From positions 1 through 60,505 of the IMG/VR virus record IMGVR_UViG_3300031672_000001: a stretch of 60,505 bases of DNA. One strand, written 5' to 3'. Under the pieces are notes generated by a model, which did not search any database, was not told where the DNA came from, and was given only the letters and a program-made list of their open reading frames with translations. A program made the position numbers and the translations under genes. This document shows, piece by piece, positions 46,896-54,867 of this stretch; position 1 is the first letter of the stretch; every line of letters starts with the position of its first letter. This DNA comes from a virus.

Positions 46896-47084
46896 ATGGC
46901 TGGCGGCTCGGTACAGGTCAGGATCACGGGTAGCGTGGACTGGGACTCATTCAACCGCTACCAACTACGCCTGCTCGACGAGGTGTACGCGGTGCTCGAC
47001 CGGGAGGGCATAGAGCCAGACGGCGTCTCGCCAGAGGTCCAGCACGAGCAGTTCCTCGGCCGCCACCGCCTCCGCGAGTCGTAG
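46896..47084 (+). CDS. Plus-strand moron gene inside the head operon, 62 aa
   Basis: The product MAGGSVQVRITGSVDWDSFN continues with RYQLRLLDEVYAVLDREGIE and ends in a basic tail. It reads as a small alpha/beta protein. The gene is opposite to the late operon and convergent with the gene at 47087, two bases apart. It would be silenced by read-through of the late transcript and expressed otherwise. Not recognised. Confidence 0.55.
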   Translation: MAGGSVQVRITGSVDWDSFNRYQLRLLDEVYAVLDREGIEPDGVSPEVQHEQFLGRHRLRES

Positions 47085-47086
47085 TC

Positions 47087-47563
47087 CTACGGGTTCTCAC
47101 CGTCGAAGAATCCGATCTGCCACGCTCCATCCCGCCCCTTAGCGTCAGGCAGTAGCCGTGTGGCCTCCCATCCGCGCTCGGCGAGCAGTTTCTCGGCGTG
47201 GAGCACGATCCGTTCGACCAAGTCCATGACCTCCGGGATGCGCAGCAACTCCTCCTTACGCTTCTGGCGATCAAGGACCCATTCGCGTCTACGCCCACCA
47301 CCCGTAGGCGAGGACACGAATAGCTTGATGCCGTCCGCTAGGAAGATTGCAGACGCGCTCAGATAGCGCCTGCGTTCCTCGAAGCTCCGTAGACCGAAGC
47401 GCATGACGCATTCCCGGTCGATGATCGTCAGGATCGCCGTCACGAGACGCGCCATGTTGCCCGGTTGGGTTGCTGCTGCGAGCTTCGGCCGATCAGCTTC
47501 CAACCGGCCTAGAGCATTGCCTACTTCCTGGCGGACCTGAGTCGATCCAGCAAGACTAGGCAT
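47087..47563 (-). CDS. Head-region hypothetical protein, 158 aa
   Basis: The sequence is helical (VRQEVGNALGRLEADRPKL, ARLVTAILTIIDRECVMRFG) with a central loop (SSPTGGGRRREW) and ends in WQIGFFDGENP. It is placed between MuF-like and protease genes. It overlaps its upstream neighbour by eight bases. No family recognised. Confidence 0.55.
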   Translation of the reverse strand: MPSLAGSTQVRQEVGNALGRLEADRPKLAAATQPGNMARLVTAILTIIDRECVMRFGLRSFEERRRYLSASAIFLADGIKLFVSSPTGGGRRREWVLDRQKRKEELLRIPEVMDLVERIVLHAEKLLAERGWEATRLLPDAKGRDGAWQIGFFDGENP

Positions 47564-47960
47564 CTACCTGCGCTGACTCGGCGAGTACAGCCTTGCCTTC
47601 CTTGCGCAGCGTGAGTGCCTGCTTAGCGACCCGTGTCGCTGGTCCGAGCCAGAGCTGCTTGTCGCCGATTTCCTCCCGATCTTTCGCGACGAGCTTCGCG
47701 ATGTGCTCCGCCTGCTCGTCGATCAGATCGTCTTCGATGACCGTCAGTCTTGCTACGGCACCACAGACTTCGGAAACGACCTGCTTGGCGCTCTGTGACG
47801 CTGGTAGACCTACAGCCTCGCGTACCCGCTCGCAGTAGACCGCGAATGGATGAGTGGTTCGTTTCTGCTGAGCGTCCATCGCCTGCTCATCTATGGCCGC
47901 GCCGACCATGCCGCTGTCAGCGCCGGACTCGTCAACCTGCGTGATTGTTGCTGGGCTCAT
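47556..47960 (-). CDS. Head-region hypothetical protein, 134 aa
   Basis: After a variable N-terminus the body is helical (PFAVYCERVREAVGLPASQ, VVSEVCGAVARLTVIEDDL, DEQAEHIAKLVAKDREEIG). It follows the MuF-like gene. Function unknown. Confidence 0.55.
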   Translation of the reverse strand: MSPATITQVDESGADSGMVGAAIDEQAMDAQQKRTTHPFAVYCERVREAVGLPASQSAKQVVSEVCGAVARLTVIEDDLIDEQAEHIAKLVAKDREEIGDKQLWLGPATRVAKQALTLRKEGKAVLAESAQVDA

Positions 47961-47983
47961 TACTGCCTGCCTTTCGTTGTGGT

Positions 47984-48778
47984 TCAGCCCGTCATTGCGA
48001 AGCTCGGAGCGAGCTTGTCCATGCGTTCTTGCGCTTGACCAGTGACCTTTTCGAGCGTCGCATTGTCTTCTTCTGAGAGTGGTGCGAGTTCGTCATTCGG
48101 TAGCGCTTCGACCGAGACGGCCTCAAGGCTGCACCGGCAACCCACATCACATTCGGTCGCGCCTTCGCCCGGCATCGCGGGAAAGTCTTCGAGAGGCATT
48201 GGTCCCATCGCGTCCAATGCGTCGCAGTCGCCACATACATGGTCATCACCCTCATCGACCCAGCTCAAGAGCTGACCATCAGTGCTTGCAGCCTCGGCGT
48301 AGCCTGCCTGCTCGCCGGCCCAAGCGACGCTCGCACCCGAGTCGAGACGGTAGGCGTTGGATTCGGCCCATTCGGCTACAGCGCTGGCGAGAGCAGCTGC
48401 TGTCAGGCCCTCAGCGGCAAGCTTGCCAGCATCGACTTCGGCTTGTGCTTCCGCGAAGTGTTCGGGTGTCGGCGAGAGCTGGGCGAGTTCGCCCGTCATC
48501 CGTTCCGTGCTCTTCAGGGCACCGGCTAGGGCCTGCTGGCGTCTTGCAGGATCAGGTGCTGTGGGAGGCTGGTAGACGCGCTGCGATCGAGCCTTGAGCA
48601 GTAGAAGCCCGCTCAGACTCGCCTCCTCACCCGCATGGAGATGTTCGGGTGTTGGGTCTTCAGGATCGGCGTCTGGTTCGTAGCCTTCGACGCCCTGTTG
48701 CCATGCCTTGTCGTAGCTGCTGTGGACTAGACCACGCTGCTGCTCAGCGAACCGTCGGATGGCCTCTGGCGAGATCAC
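47984..48778 (-). CDS. MuF-like minor head protein, 264 aa
   Basis: The C-terminal half carries the MuF signature: LLSWVDEGDDHVCGDCDALD, then FPAMPGEGATECDVGCRC, with the two CxxC pairs and the final CRCSLE. The N-terminal half is helical (RRFAEQQRGLVHSSYDKAW). GTG 48778 overlaps the portal stop as GTGA. MuF-like proteins are few-copy head components next to the portal. Confidence 0.8.
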   Translation of the reverse strand: MISPEAIRRFAEQQRGLVHSSYDKAWQQGVEGYEPDADPEDPTPEHLHAGEEASLSGLLLLKARSQRVYQPPTAPDPARRQQALAGALKSTERMTGELAQLSPTPEHFAEAQAEVDAGKLAAEGLTAAALASAVAEWAESNAYRLDSGASVAWAGEQAGYAEAASTDGQLLSWVDEGDDHVCGDCDALDAMGPMPLEDFPAMPGEGATECDVGCRCSLEAVSVEALPNDELAPLSEEDNATLEKVTGQAQERMDKLAPSFAMTG

Positions 48779-50925
48779 TTCGACGCGGCCTTGACCAACT
48801 CCCCAAGGTTCGCCGCCGACTCCCGCTTGAAATCCTCAGCGGCCTTCTGGAAAGAGGGATCGTCGGGCCGACGCCGTGGTGCGCGCGCCTCGCGCATCAA
48901 CGTCGCCAACTGCTCGGGCGTCAGCGTGATTGCGCTCTCCTTGACCTTCATGTCCTGCTTGATCGCTTTCGCACCTTCGCTGGTCGCAGGGTTCGCCTTG
49001 GCGGGGAAGCCGCCGCGTGTCGCCGGTTCGTCTTCCTGTTCGCCTTCGCCCGGCACTGGTGCCGAACCGTTTGTCGGCACGAGCAGACCGGGTGGCTCAT
49101 CCTCGCTCGACGGGGACTTCGTGATATCCAACTTGCCCGTCTGACGCTTCGTCGCCATGATGACCGAACGGCGTGGCTTACCGTCACCCTTCTTAGGCTT
49201 GTCCATCGGTTCGCCCGTGACAGGGTTCGTGCCCGGTTCTGTTTCAGCCTCTGGGAACTCCTTAGCGATCAGCTCCTGCTCAGACTCGAAGTTGTAGTTC
49301 TCGATGTCGAGCTCCTTCGCGGCGATCGTCGCGGCGGTCTGCTTGCTGATCCACCCCATGCCCTCAGCAGTACCCAAGTCTTCGAGCTTCGCTGTGCGGT
49401 CCTCAGAAGCGATCGACGGGAACGTGAACTCGATCTCCGCATCAGTGATCCCGGCCTGCTTGAAGAACCGTTCAGCGATGTTCTCTAGGATCGTACGGAG
49501 CTGTTCTTGGGCGTCCTGGAAACGCTTGGACGCAGGCTCAGTAGCGACCAGGGCATTCGCTCGCGTCGCTCTGCCTGTGACACCCAGATACTCCTTGGGT
49601 ACACCGATCCCGACAGCGATGATGTTGACGAGCGCTTCAAACGTCGCGTCGCCCGAGAGTCCTGTGGCTGCCTGTTGGAAGTTCAGTGCGGTCAGCTTCG
49701 CCTTCGAGGAGTGACCGAACACGTTGCCTGGTGCTGGTGGACGGTTGCCGGGGAAGAGCTGCGCCCTGATCGCTGCGAGATCTTTCGGGTTGCCTTCGAC
49801 CTCGAGGTCATACGCGTAGCGGGAGTGCATGTCGGCTTGGACGACGCGACTCGTCATGTAGTCGCGCATCCGCTTGATCCAACCCAAGACGGGATAGAGA
49901 TCTGAGCGTCCCCTACGCTCAGAGTTGCCTACGTTGATCCGGTAGTGGTCGATCTCGCGGTAGTCGATCTGGCGGATGATGTAGCGCGTTATCGCGCCTG
50001 GAATGGTCGCCCCAGTCGGTGCTGGCGGCGCACCCAACGGTTTGGTTCCCTGAGGCGCGTAGAGCTGGTAGGGAGCTTGAAACTGCTGGTGGTAGAAGAA
50101 GACCGTCTCGAAATCCTCGGGGTCGGTCACGATGTCGTAGATCGACGCTGGGTCGAGCGAACGGATCAACAAGCCCTTCGGATTGCCGGGCTGCTGGAAG
50201 TAGCGGATGAACTGCTCGCCGTAGATCGAGAGGTCCCGGCAGATCTTCGCTAGCCGGTCATCCATCTTGTTCGTCTTCCAGAACGCATCCCACGCTGCTT
50301 GAGCCGTGTCGTGCGTCTGGCCCTTGCCGGTGCCCGTGCTCTTCGTGACCTTCGCCTTCAGACCAGCTCCGAGAGCGAACTGCTCGACCAGGTGTACGGC
50401 GCGCCATGACATCGGGTCGTGGTTGTACGCCTCGAAGCTCTTGGCGCTCATCTCGAAGTAGGACTGCCAGTAGAGCTGGCGAGTCAACGGGCCGGGGATC
50501 AATGGCAGGAACTGTTGGGTTAGGCTTGATCCACCGATCAGCGATGGGACGCCTTCCGCGCCATACGCGAACCCGTTGCCTTCACCCCACGCCTCGCGCA
50601 TCTGCTCTCTGCGCCGCTTTCCCGCGCCCTCAAGCACCTGGTCGCAGTAGCCGTCGAGCGCGGCCTTGTTCGCGAAGATGCCGCGCTTAGACTCCCTGAG
50701 AACGGTACGGCCCGTCGCACGCTGTTGGGAGAACTTGCCGAGCCATAGCCGCGCATCAACCTCGAACTCGCTTGGGATCTGGTCCGGACACGGGCCTGTT
50801 GATAGGTCCAAGTCCCAATCGTCGTAACCCATTGATGGGCCTGGGATGACGAAACCGGAGGCTGTCGGGAGATCGTCTTCTAGCTCGTCCTCGGCTATGA
50901 AGCCGTTGTGCTCCGCAACAGTCAT
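48775..50925 (-). CDS. Portal protein, 716 aa
   Basis: GGGAGG precedes the ATG at 50925. The core includes FEMSAKSFEAYNHDPMSWRA, FIRYFQQPGNPKGLLIRSLD, YDIVTDPEDFETVFFYHQ, and the stem region (RRGRSDLYPVLGWIKRMRD, then ALVNIIAVGIGVPKEYLGV), which are hallmarks of phage portals. The C-terminal 150 residues are low-complexity and basic/acidic. It forms the dodecameric channel through which the terminase packages DNA and to which the tail attaches. Confidence 0.9.
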   Translation of the reverse strand: MTVAEHNGFIAEDELEDDLPTASGFVIPGPSMGYDDWDLDLSTGPCPDQIPSEFEVDARLWLGKFSQQRATGRTVLRESKRGIFANKAALDGYCDQVLEGAGKRRREQMREAWGEGNGFAYGAEGVPSLIGGSSLTQQFLPLIPGPLTRQLYWQSYFEMSAKSFEAYNHDPMSWRAVHLVEQFALGAGLKAKVTKSTGTGKGQTHDTAQAAWDAFWKTNKMDDRLAKICRDLSIYGEQFIRYFQQPGNPKGLLIRSLDPASIYDIVTDPEDFETVFFYHQQFQAPYQLYAPQGTKPLGAPPAPTGATIPGAITRYIIRQIDYREIDHYRINVGNSERRGRSDLYPVLGWIKRMRDYMTSRVVQADMHSRYAYDLEVEGNPKDLAAIRAQLFPGNRPPAPGNVFGHSSKAKLTALNFQQAATGLSGDATFEALVNIIAVGIGVPKEYLGVTGRATRANALVATEPASKRFQDAQEQLRTILENIAERFFKQAGITDAEIEFTFPSIASEDRTAKLEDLGTAEGMGWISKQTAATIAAKELDIENYNFESEQELIAKEFPEAETEPGTNPVTGEPMDKPKKGDGKPRRSVIMATKRQTGKLDITKSPSSEDEPPGLLVPTNGSAPVPGEGEQEDEPATRGGFPAKANPATSEGAKAIKQDMKVKESAITLTPEQLATLMREARAPRRRPDDPSFQKAAEDFKRESAANLGELVKAASK

Positions 50926-50934
50926 GCAGCCTCC

Positions 50935-52431
50935 CTAGCCGAACTGACTTGACGAGTAGTACCCGGGCGTCCACGGACCCTCAGACGACGCCGACTCGAT
51001 CGCCACCACATTCCCCTCTGGCGGGAAGATGCGGATCAACGCCTCACCCAAAGCATCTAAATGGTGGTCCCACTTGCCGTCCTTTTTGTACGTCTCCTTC
51101 GGCGCGCCTTCGATGCCCGCATGCGTGTCCCATATGGCCTCTTCGATGGCTTCGATGAGATACGGACAGCCCTCTCGGCTGATGTACAGCCGGTCTTCGC
51201 GCAGAAGCTCCTTGATGACCTCGACACGCGCCTCTGGACCCCATCGCTCATCAGCCTTCTGGACGCTGATACCAGCGCGCTCCAAGACCGCTATGTCAGA
51301 CTCGCCGGTCTGGACGCTGCGACCCTTGCCAGCCGGATCAACGTATGCGGGGACATCCTCGGGGACGCCGAGCTCACGGTCGGTCGCTAGCACCTCGACG
51401 GCCAGCTCAGCCGTCGTCTGCTTCTCCGCATGTAGTTCGTGGAAGACGAAGATGCACCGCTCGCCCTGCACCTCGATCCACAAGCAGGGAGCGTGGTGGT
51501 AGCCAAAGTCGATCCCACGGTACACCGGGAACGGGCTATCGAGAGTTCGGGTGCCCTCGATGGTGTGCTTATCCCATCGGAACTCATCGAAGACCGCGCC
51601 CTCAAGCTCACCTAGCAGCTCGCCCATCAACTCCTGGCGGCCGAGTCTCGTGCCCTCATACCGCCGGCGCAGTTCCATCAGCGCCTCGGGAGACAGGTTC
51701 GCTTCATTGTCGAACGTCGTGCCCCGTACGACAACCACGGACCCGTCGGTACGACCAACCAGATCGCGCACAAGTGTCGTGCGCCGTGGAGTGGTAGTCG
51801 CCGCGATCCGTGGGCGGCCGATGCGCAAGGCTGGCAAGAGCCCTTCAGTCCACACTTGGATGTAGCGCCAGGTTGCGATCTCATCGACCCAAGCGCCAGA
51901 AAGGTTCGCCCCACGGATGCTCTCGGGCTTCTCCGCACTGTACGCGTGGATCACCGCGCCATTCTTGAGTCTGATCTCCCCCGTCGTGCGGTTATAGGCT
52001 GGCGAGTCGAGCCGAAGATCAAGCGCGCGCAGCAAGCCAGAAACGCCCTCCAAGCACACCTCGCGGCACTCCTGTGTGGTGCGCCCGATCACTGCGTAGT
52101 GCGCGCTGGGATGCTGCTGTGCTTCGCGCGCCAGCCACTCTGCTCCCGTGCGCGTCTTGCCCCAGCCACGACCAGCCATGATGAGCCAGACGAACCAGTC
52201 GCCCTCTGGTGGGACTTGTGCGTGCCGGGCGTGACGACATGACGATTCGTGTGGTCCCTCTAGTGGATGCTCGCACCAGTGGAAGCCCTCGTGTGGATCG
52301 CCTTCGCACTCTGGACGGTCGCAGTACCAGCGACCTACGGCGCGCTTCGTCTCAGCTTGCGCCCTCAACTGCTTGTAGCGCTCGATCAACTCCGGTCGAA
52401 TGCTCGGGTCCAGTTGGATCGTTGCCAGCAA
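50935..52431 (-). CDS. terL: Terminase large subunit, 498 aa
   Basis: The start is TTG 52431, six bases after GGAGG; a longer frame to 52521 reads the terminase small subunit's shadow. Motifs: a zinc-like CDRPECEGDPHEGFHWCEH at residues 36-54, Walker A WLIMAGRGWGKTRTGAEW, Walker B GAWVDEIATW with the catalytic Glu, coupling motif AATTTPRRT, and the nuclease opening VYRGIDFGYHHAPCLW, followed by DPAGKGRSVQTGESD and KWDHHLDALGEALIR with the last acidic residue. It is the packaging ATPase and headful or cohesive-end nuclease. Confidence 0.95.
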   Translation of the reverse strand: MLATIQLDPSIRPELIERYKQLRAQAETKRAVGRWYCDRPECEGDPHEGFHWCEHPLEGPHESSCRHARHAQVPPEGDWFVWLIMAGRGWGKTRTGAEWLAREAQQHPSAHYAVIGRTTQECREVCLEGVSGLLRALDLRLDSPAYNRTTGEIRLKNGAVIHAYSAEKPESIRGANLSGAWVDEIATWRYIQVWTEGLLPALRIGRPRIAATTTPRRTTLVRDLVGRTDGSVVVVRGTTFDNEANLSPEALMELRRRYEGTRLGRQELMGELLGELEGAVFDEFRWDKHTIEGTRTLDSPFPVYRGIDFGYHHAPCLWIEVQGERCIFVFHELHAEKQTTAELAVEVLATDRELGVPEDVPAYVDPAGKGRSVQTGESDIAVLERAGISVQKADERWGPEARVEVIKELLREDRLYISREGCPYLIEAIEEAIWDTHAGIEGAPKETYKKDGKWDHHLDALGEALIRIFPPEGNVVAIESASSEGPWTPGYYSSSQFG

Positions 52432-52888
52432 GTTCCGCCTCCAACCTCGTGATCGCCTGCGTGAGCACGTCTTCGGTGATGACCGTGACCTCGCTCGACT
52501 GCTTGGATCGGCCATAGCCACGGTCGAGTAGCTCGCGGACTGCGGTGATGCGCGTCGGATGATCGGTCACATTCTCGACAAACGCCTGTGGTCCGTTGCC
52601 GACGACGACTGCACGCTCGGCGGTCAGCGCATCCCATAGCGGCTTGAGCACCTTGTCGATGTCCTGCTCGATGCGTTCCTTGAGCACGTCTACCGCTCTT
52701 GGAGTGCGTGGCCGACCAGCCCCAGGCTGACGCCCCTGGATTCGAGCGCTATCCGGCAGATTCGGGTCGTGTGTTCTGCACCAATCGCCCGTGACTGTGA
52801 TGCTCTCGATGATCGTGCCCGGCTTCAGCGGGTTGGCTTTGCAGGGCTTGCCCTTGATGGTCTTGGCGTGGCAGGTGCGCTTGCTCAC
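52352..52888 (-). CDS. Terminase small subunit-like protein, 178 aa
   Basis: GTG at 52888 gives VSKRTCHAKTIKGKPCKANP with a Cys/His zinc-like head (CHAKTIKGKPC...WCRTHDP). Then come GRQPGAGRPRTPRAVDVLKE, a helical middle and TRITAVRELLDRGYGRSKQS, a motif found in small terminase-like proteins that precede terL in many phages. It overlaps terL by 80 bases. It would recognise the packaging site. Confidence 0.7.
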   Translation of the reverse strand: MSKRTCHAKTIKGKPCKANPLKPGTIIESITVTGDWCRTHDPNLPDSARIQGRQPGAGRPRTPRAVDVLKERIEQDIDKVLKPLWDALTAERAVVVGNGPQAFVENVTDHPTRITAVRELLDRGYGRSKQSSEVTVITEDVLTQAITRLEAELAGNDPTGPEHSTGVDRALQAVEGAS

Positions 52889-52918
52889 CGCTTCCCTCGC
52901 TTCTGAGTAGCCCTGCCG

Positions 52919-53065
52919 CTAATCGTCATCTCCGAAGATCTCCGTTCCGCTGGGTGAACCATCGATCGTCCAGGCTTGTTCAGTGAGCCACCCTAGATAG
53001 CGGTGTGCCGGACACGGAAGCAGCGACCCATCCACATCCACCACGTTGAGAACATGGGCGTCCAC
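52919..53065 (-). CDS. 48-aa protein overlapping another small gene
   Basis: A frame from GTG 53065 encodes VDAHVLNVVDVDGSLLPCPA and RYLGWLTEQAWTIDG, ending IFGDDD. Composition is protein-like. It overlaps the 51-residue gene at 52993-53148 in another frame for 73 bases, so one may be spurious, or both are real. No ribosome site is obvious. Confidence 0.35.
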   Translation of the reverse strand: MDAHVLNVVDVDGSLLPCPAHRYLGWLTEQAWTIDGSPSGTEIFGDDD

Positions 53066-53148
53066 TCCGACTTGTCGTCACCTTGCGTGCGATAGCCGGT
53101 GGCGAACTTGGTCGGGATGAGCTGGCGAATACGACGAATGCGGTTCAT
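52993..53148 (-). CDS. 51-aa phage protein
   Basis: The ATG at 53148 follows GGGGGAG with five-base spacing. The product MNRIRRIRQLIPTKFATGYR continues to FSTWWMWMGRCFRVRH and resembles a family of very short phage proteins (RQL-P...W-MW-GRCF) that I recall upstream of packaging genes. Function unknown. Confidence 0.55.
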   Translation of the reverse strand: MNRIRRIRQLIPTKFATGYRTQGDDKSEWTPMFSTWWMWMGRCFRVRHTAI

Positions 53149-53198
53149 ATGATCTCCCCCTCACATCGGTTGAGGTTCCAGGCGATGAATCGTCTCAT
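53145..53198 (-). CDS. 17-codon leader peptide with strong ribosome site
   Basis: ATG 53198 follows AGGAGG at five-base spacing and encodes MRRFIAWNLNRCEGEII, whose TGA overlaps the ATG of the next gene (ATGA). The ribosome site is among the best in the window for the shortest frame. It may be a translational coupler. Confidence 0.4.
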   Translation of the reverse strand: MRRFIAWNLNRCEGEII

Positions 53199-53215
53199 GT
53201 GGTCCTCCTCCGTTT

Positions 53216-53425
53216 CTAAGTGTCCGGCTTGATTTCGTAGAATCTGAACGGCAGCCTCGCCGTGTGCTGGACGTTCTTGTCAGCGGTCCCGAGCGGGATC
53301 TTCGAGCAGTCCCAACTGCCGCCTACGCCTTCGTCGGTCCAGTGCGCCATGCCAGCACCACACGGGCAGCGAGAGATCGCTGCGTAGGGCTGTCTCGCGA
53401 ACAGCTTGCGTAGTAAACGGATCAT
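53216..53425 (-). CDS. Small zinc-binding protein, 69 aa
   Basis: ATG at 53425 overlaps the upstream stop (ATGA); the longer frame is a shadow. The product MIRLLRKLFARQPYAAISRC then CGAGMAHWTDEG and SWDCSKIPLG has three cysteines and a histidine and ends in a strand-like FRFYEIKPD. Not recognised. Confidence 0.5.
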   Translation of the reverse strand: MIRLLRKLFARQPYAAISRCPCGAGMAHWTDEGVGGSWDCSKIPLGTADKNVQHTARLPFRFYEIKPDT

Positions 53426-53682
53426 GCGGCCTGCTTGGCTAGATGCTTTCCGCAATGTGAACACTCGTAGCCGTCGAAGCTGAGCGGCGGGTCGCACTGG
53501 CACGTCGCCGGCTTCGGACGGTTGAGGCTTTGAGCTTCGCGACGCAGACAAGCCGGGCATTGGCAACACGACTGGTAGCCCTTGCAGGCTTTCGGCTGGT
53601 CGAGGACTCGGAGCTTGCCTTCCACGCCGATGATCGCCGAGCCGAACTTGCCCTCATGCTTCTGGAGGATCTTGACGGTCAT
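53422..53682 (-). CDS. Cys-rich zinc-binding protein, 86 aa
   Basis: ATG at 53682 with GAGG four bases upstream. The product starts MTVKILQKHEGKFGSAIIGV, followed by CKGYQSCCQCPAC and then CQCDPP...YECSHCGKH. Ten cysteines suggest two zinc sites. Its position at the beginning of the packaging region suggests a DNA- or RNA-binding role; unknown. Confidence 0.55.
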   Translation of the reverse strand: MTVKILQKHEGKFGSAIIGVEGKLRVLDQPKACKGYQSCCQCPACLRREAQSLNRPKPATCQCDPPLSFDGYECSHCGKHLAKQAA

Positions 53683-53791
53683 AGAACCTCGCAGAGTCGC
53701 GGGGCGGAAGGCTGGGAATCGACCCCAGAGCGCACTAGCGCAATCTGACAATCACTTGTCGAGCGGGAGCATATCAAACGCTCGGACAGAA
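53683..53791. other. Short gap with a tRNA T-arm-like sequence
   Basis: This 109-base gap holds a 5-base stem with loop GTCGATT (CTGGG...CCCAG, minus strand, near 53711-53727) that looks like a tRNA T-arm. A matching acceptor, D-arm and anticodon arm are missing, so I call no tRNA. A GCGC-ACTA-GCGC palindrome lies beside it. Confidence 0.3.
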
Positions 53792-54316
53792 TCACGCTGC
53801 CATCTCGCTATCGCGCGGCAGCCCTCTTGGGGTCTCAGGTGAGAGCTTGGGCAACGGCGGCGCGCCACCATCCCATCTGAGTCGGACTTCGCGAATGTAT
53901 TGCCTACTGCACCCGCACTTACGAGCCATCTCAACATGACTCTCGGGGGATTCGGCTACCCATCGCCTCCAGCCCCGGTCACCCATCGCCGGGTCCCTGG
54001 CCAGCGGCTGACGCTTCCACGCGACCAACGATGCCTTAGCGTCGGCGAGCACCCTCCAGGGTCGGACCCCGCGTGCAAGCTGTTCGCGGAAGTGCTGGGC
54101 TGAGCGGAGCACTCGTTCCGGCTCGTCCTGGCGTGTCGGGCGCTCCTTCGCGTCCGGTTTATGGCGGTCTTCCCGACGATCTACTCCGCCCGGTGGACGC
54201 TTGCCCCCAATGTCTTCGCCCGAATCCCTGCTTGACGGGTCAAGGTTCACGGCGTTGATGTGGGAGCAGAGCTCTAGTTCGGCTAGGACTTGCCGGAGTT
54301 CGTGTTCGATGGTCAC
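53792..54316 (-). CDS. Phage protein with C-terminal helix-turn-helix, 174 aa
   Basis: The start is GTG 54316. The N-terminus is a short coil (TIEHELRQVLAELELCSHIN), the middle is basic and disordered, and the C-terminal part SHVEMARKCGCSRQYIREVR is a helix-turn-helix. Located before the packaging genes, it could bind DNA near the packaging region or regulate the late operon. Confidence 0.55.
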   Translation of the reverse strand: MTIEHELRQVLAELELCSHINAVNLDPSSRDSGEDIGGKRPPGGVDRREDRHKPDAKERPTRQDEPERVLRSAQHFREQLARGVRPWRVLADAKASLVAWKRQPLARDPAMGDRGWRRWVAESPESHVEMARKCGCSRQYIREVRLRWDGGAPPLPKLSPETPRGLPRDSEMAA

Positions 54317-54440
54317 TCGCGTCCCTTCCGTCCGAGGGTCTTGTAAAGCTTCTGGGAGAGCGCGACTCGGGCAGAGGAGCGTTTGCAGAGACAGAGAGCC
54401 ACTGTGAGCAGACGGTGGCTCTCGTCGTTAAGGGGGTCAC
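54313..54440 (-). pseudogene. Possible short gene with a frame change
   Basis: Downstream of the metalloprotease-like gene one frame reads DPLNDESHRLLTVALCLCKR, ends LYKTLGRKGRE and closes at a GTGA overlap with the next gene (TGA 54315-54313). It has no start except a GTG at 54402. A GTG at 54440 lies in the neighbouring frame just before a run of five C (54436-54432, minus strand). One extra C would join them. It may be a sequencing error or a decayed gene. Confidence 0.3.
54395..54422 (-). terminator. Hairpin after the metalloprotease-like gene
   Basis: AGAGCCAC (54395-54402) and GTGGCTCT (54415-54422) form a perfect 8-base stem with a 12-base loop. On the minus strand it is followed by CTGTCTCTGC, not a true T tract. 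It could be a weak terminator between early and late transcription. Confidence 0.4.
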
Positions 54441-54444
54441 GCGG

Positions 54445-54867
54445 TCACGAGCAGTCCTTGAACGCCCTTACGAGCGCCACCGAGAGCCGATCCACGAAGT
54501 GCTCTTCCTGGTGCTCTTGCACCGTGATCGCAGCCTGGTACGCGGATTTCTTAGAGGATGGTGCCAGTAGGCAAATTGCCGACGAGCATTCCCACAGACA
54601 GAGGTGCAGCAGCTCGTGGACGATGGTCTCCTCGATCACTCGCTCAAAGCTAGTGTCCGGCGCCTTGTACCAGTCGGGCGGCGGATCACCTGTGACCACC
54701 CAGGGCTGGACGACGATACGCCCGCGATCGTAGTGCGGACTCTTGCTCGTGCGCATCGAGGTCGTGCGGGGCTTCAGCTTCTCCACGGCTACCTCGATCG
54801 TCCAATGCGAGAGGCCAAGCCGCTGCTGCCATAGCGTAAAGAGGTCGCGGATTTGCTGCTCAGTCAT
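54445..54867 (-). CDS. HELLH metalloprotease-like protein, 140 aa
   Basis: ATG at 54867 overlaps the upstream stop (ATGA). The product MTEQQIRDLFTLWQQRLGLS has SFERVIEETIVHELLHLCLW, an HExxH zinc motif in a helix, followed by a second helix with EEHFVDRLSVALV. The layout (strands, then HExxH helix, then acidic third ligand) is like SprT/DUF-type minimal proteases of phages. The substrate is unknown. Confidence 0.65.
   Translation of the reverse strand: MTEQQIRDLFTLWQQRLGLSHWTIEVAVEKLKPRTTSMRTSKSPHYDRGRIVVQPWVVTGDPPPDWYKAPDTSFERVIEETIVHELLHLCLWECSSAICLLAPSSKKSAYQAAITVQEHQEEHFVDRLSVALVRAFKDCS

Noticed and set aside
48649-49488. Long plus-strand frame of 279 codons
   Set aside because: It is antisense to the portal gene, is rich in Arg/Leu as expected from high-GC shadows, and lacks a ribosome site; the portal frame is clear.
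53705-53775. Possible tRNA on the minus strand with a T-arm-like stem and loop
   Set aside because: Only the T-arm is plausible (and it has G instead of T at the first loop position); no matching acceptor stem, D-arm or 7-base anticodon loop could be drawn.
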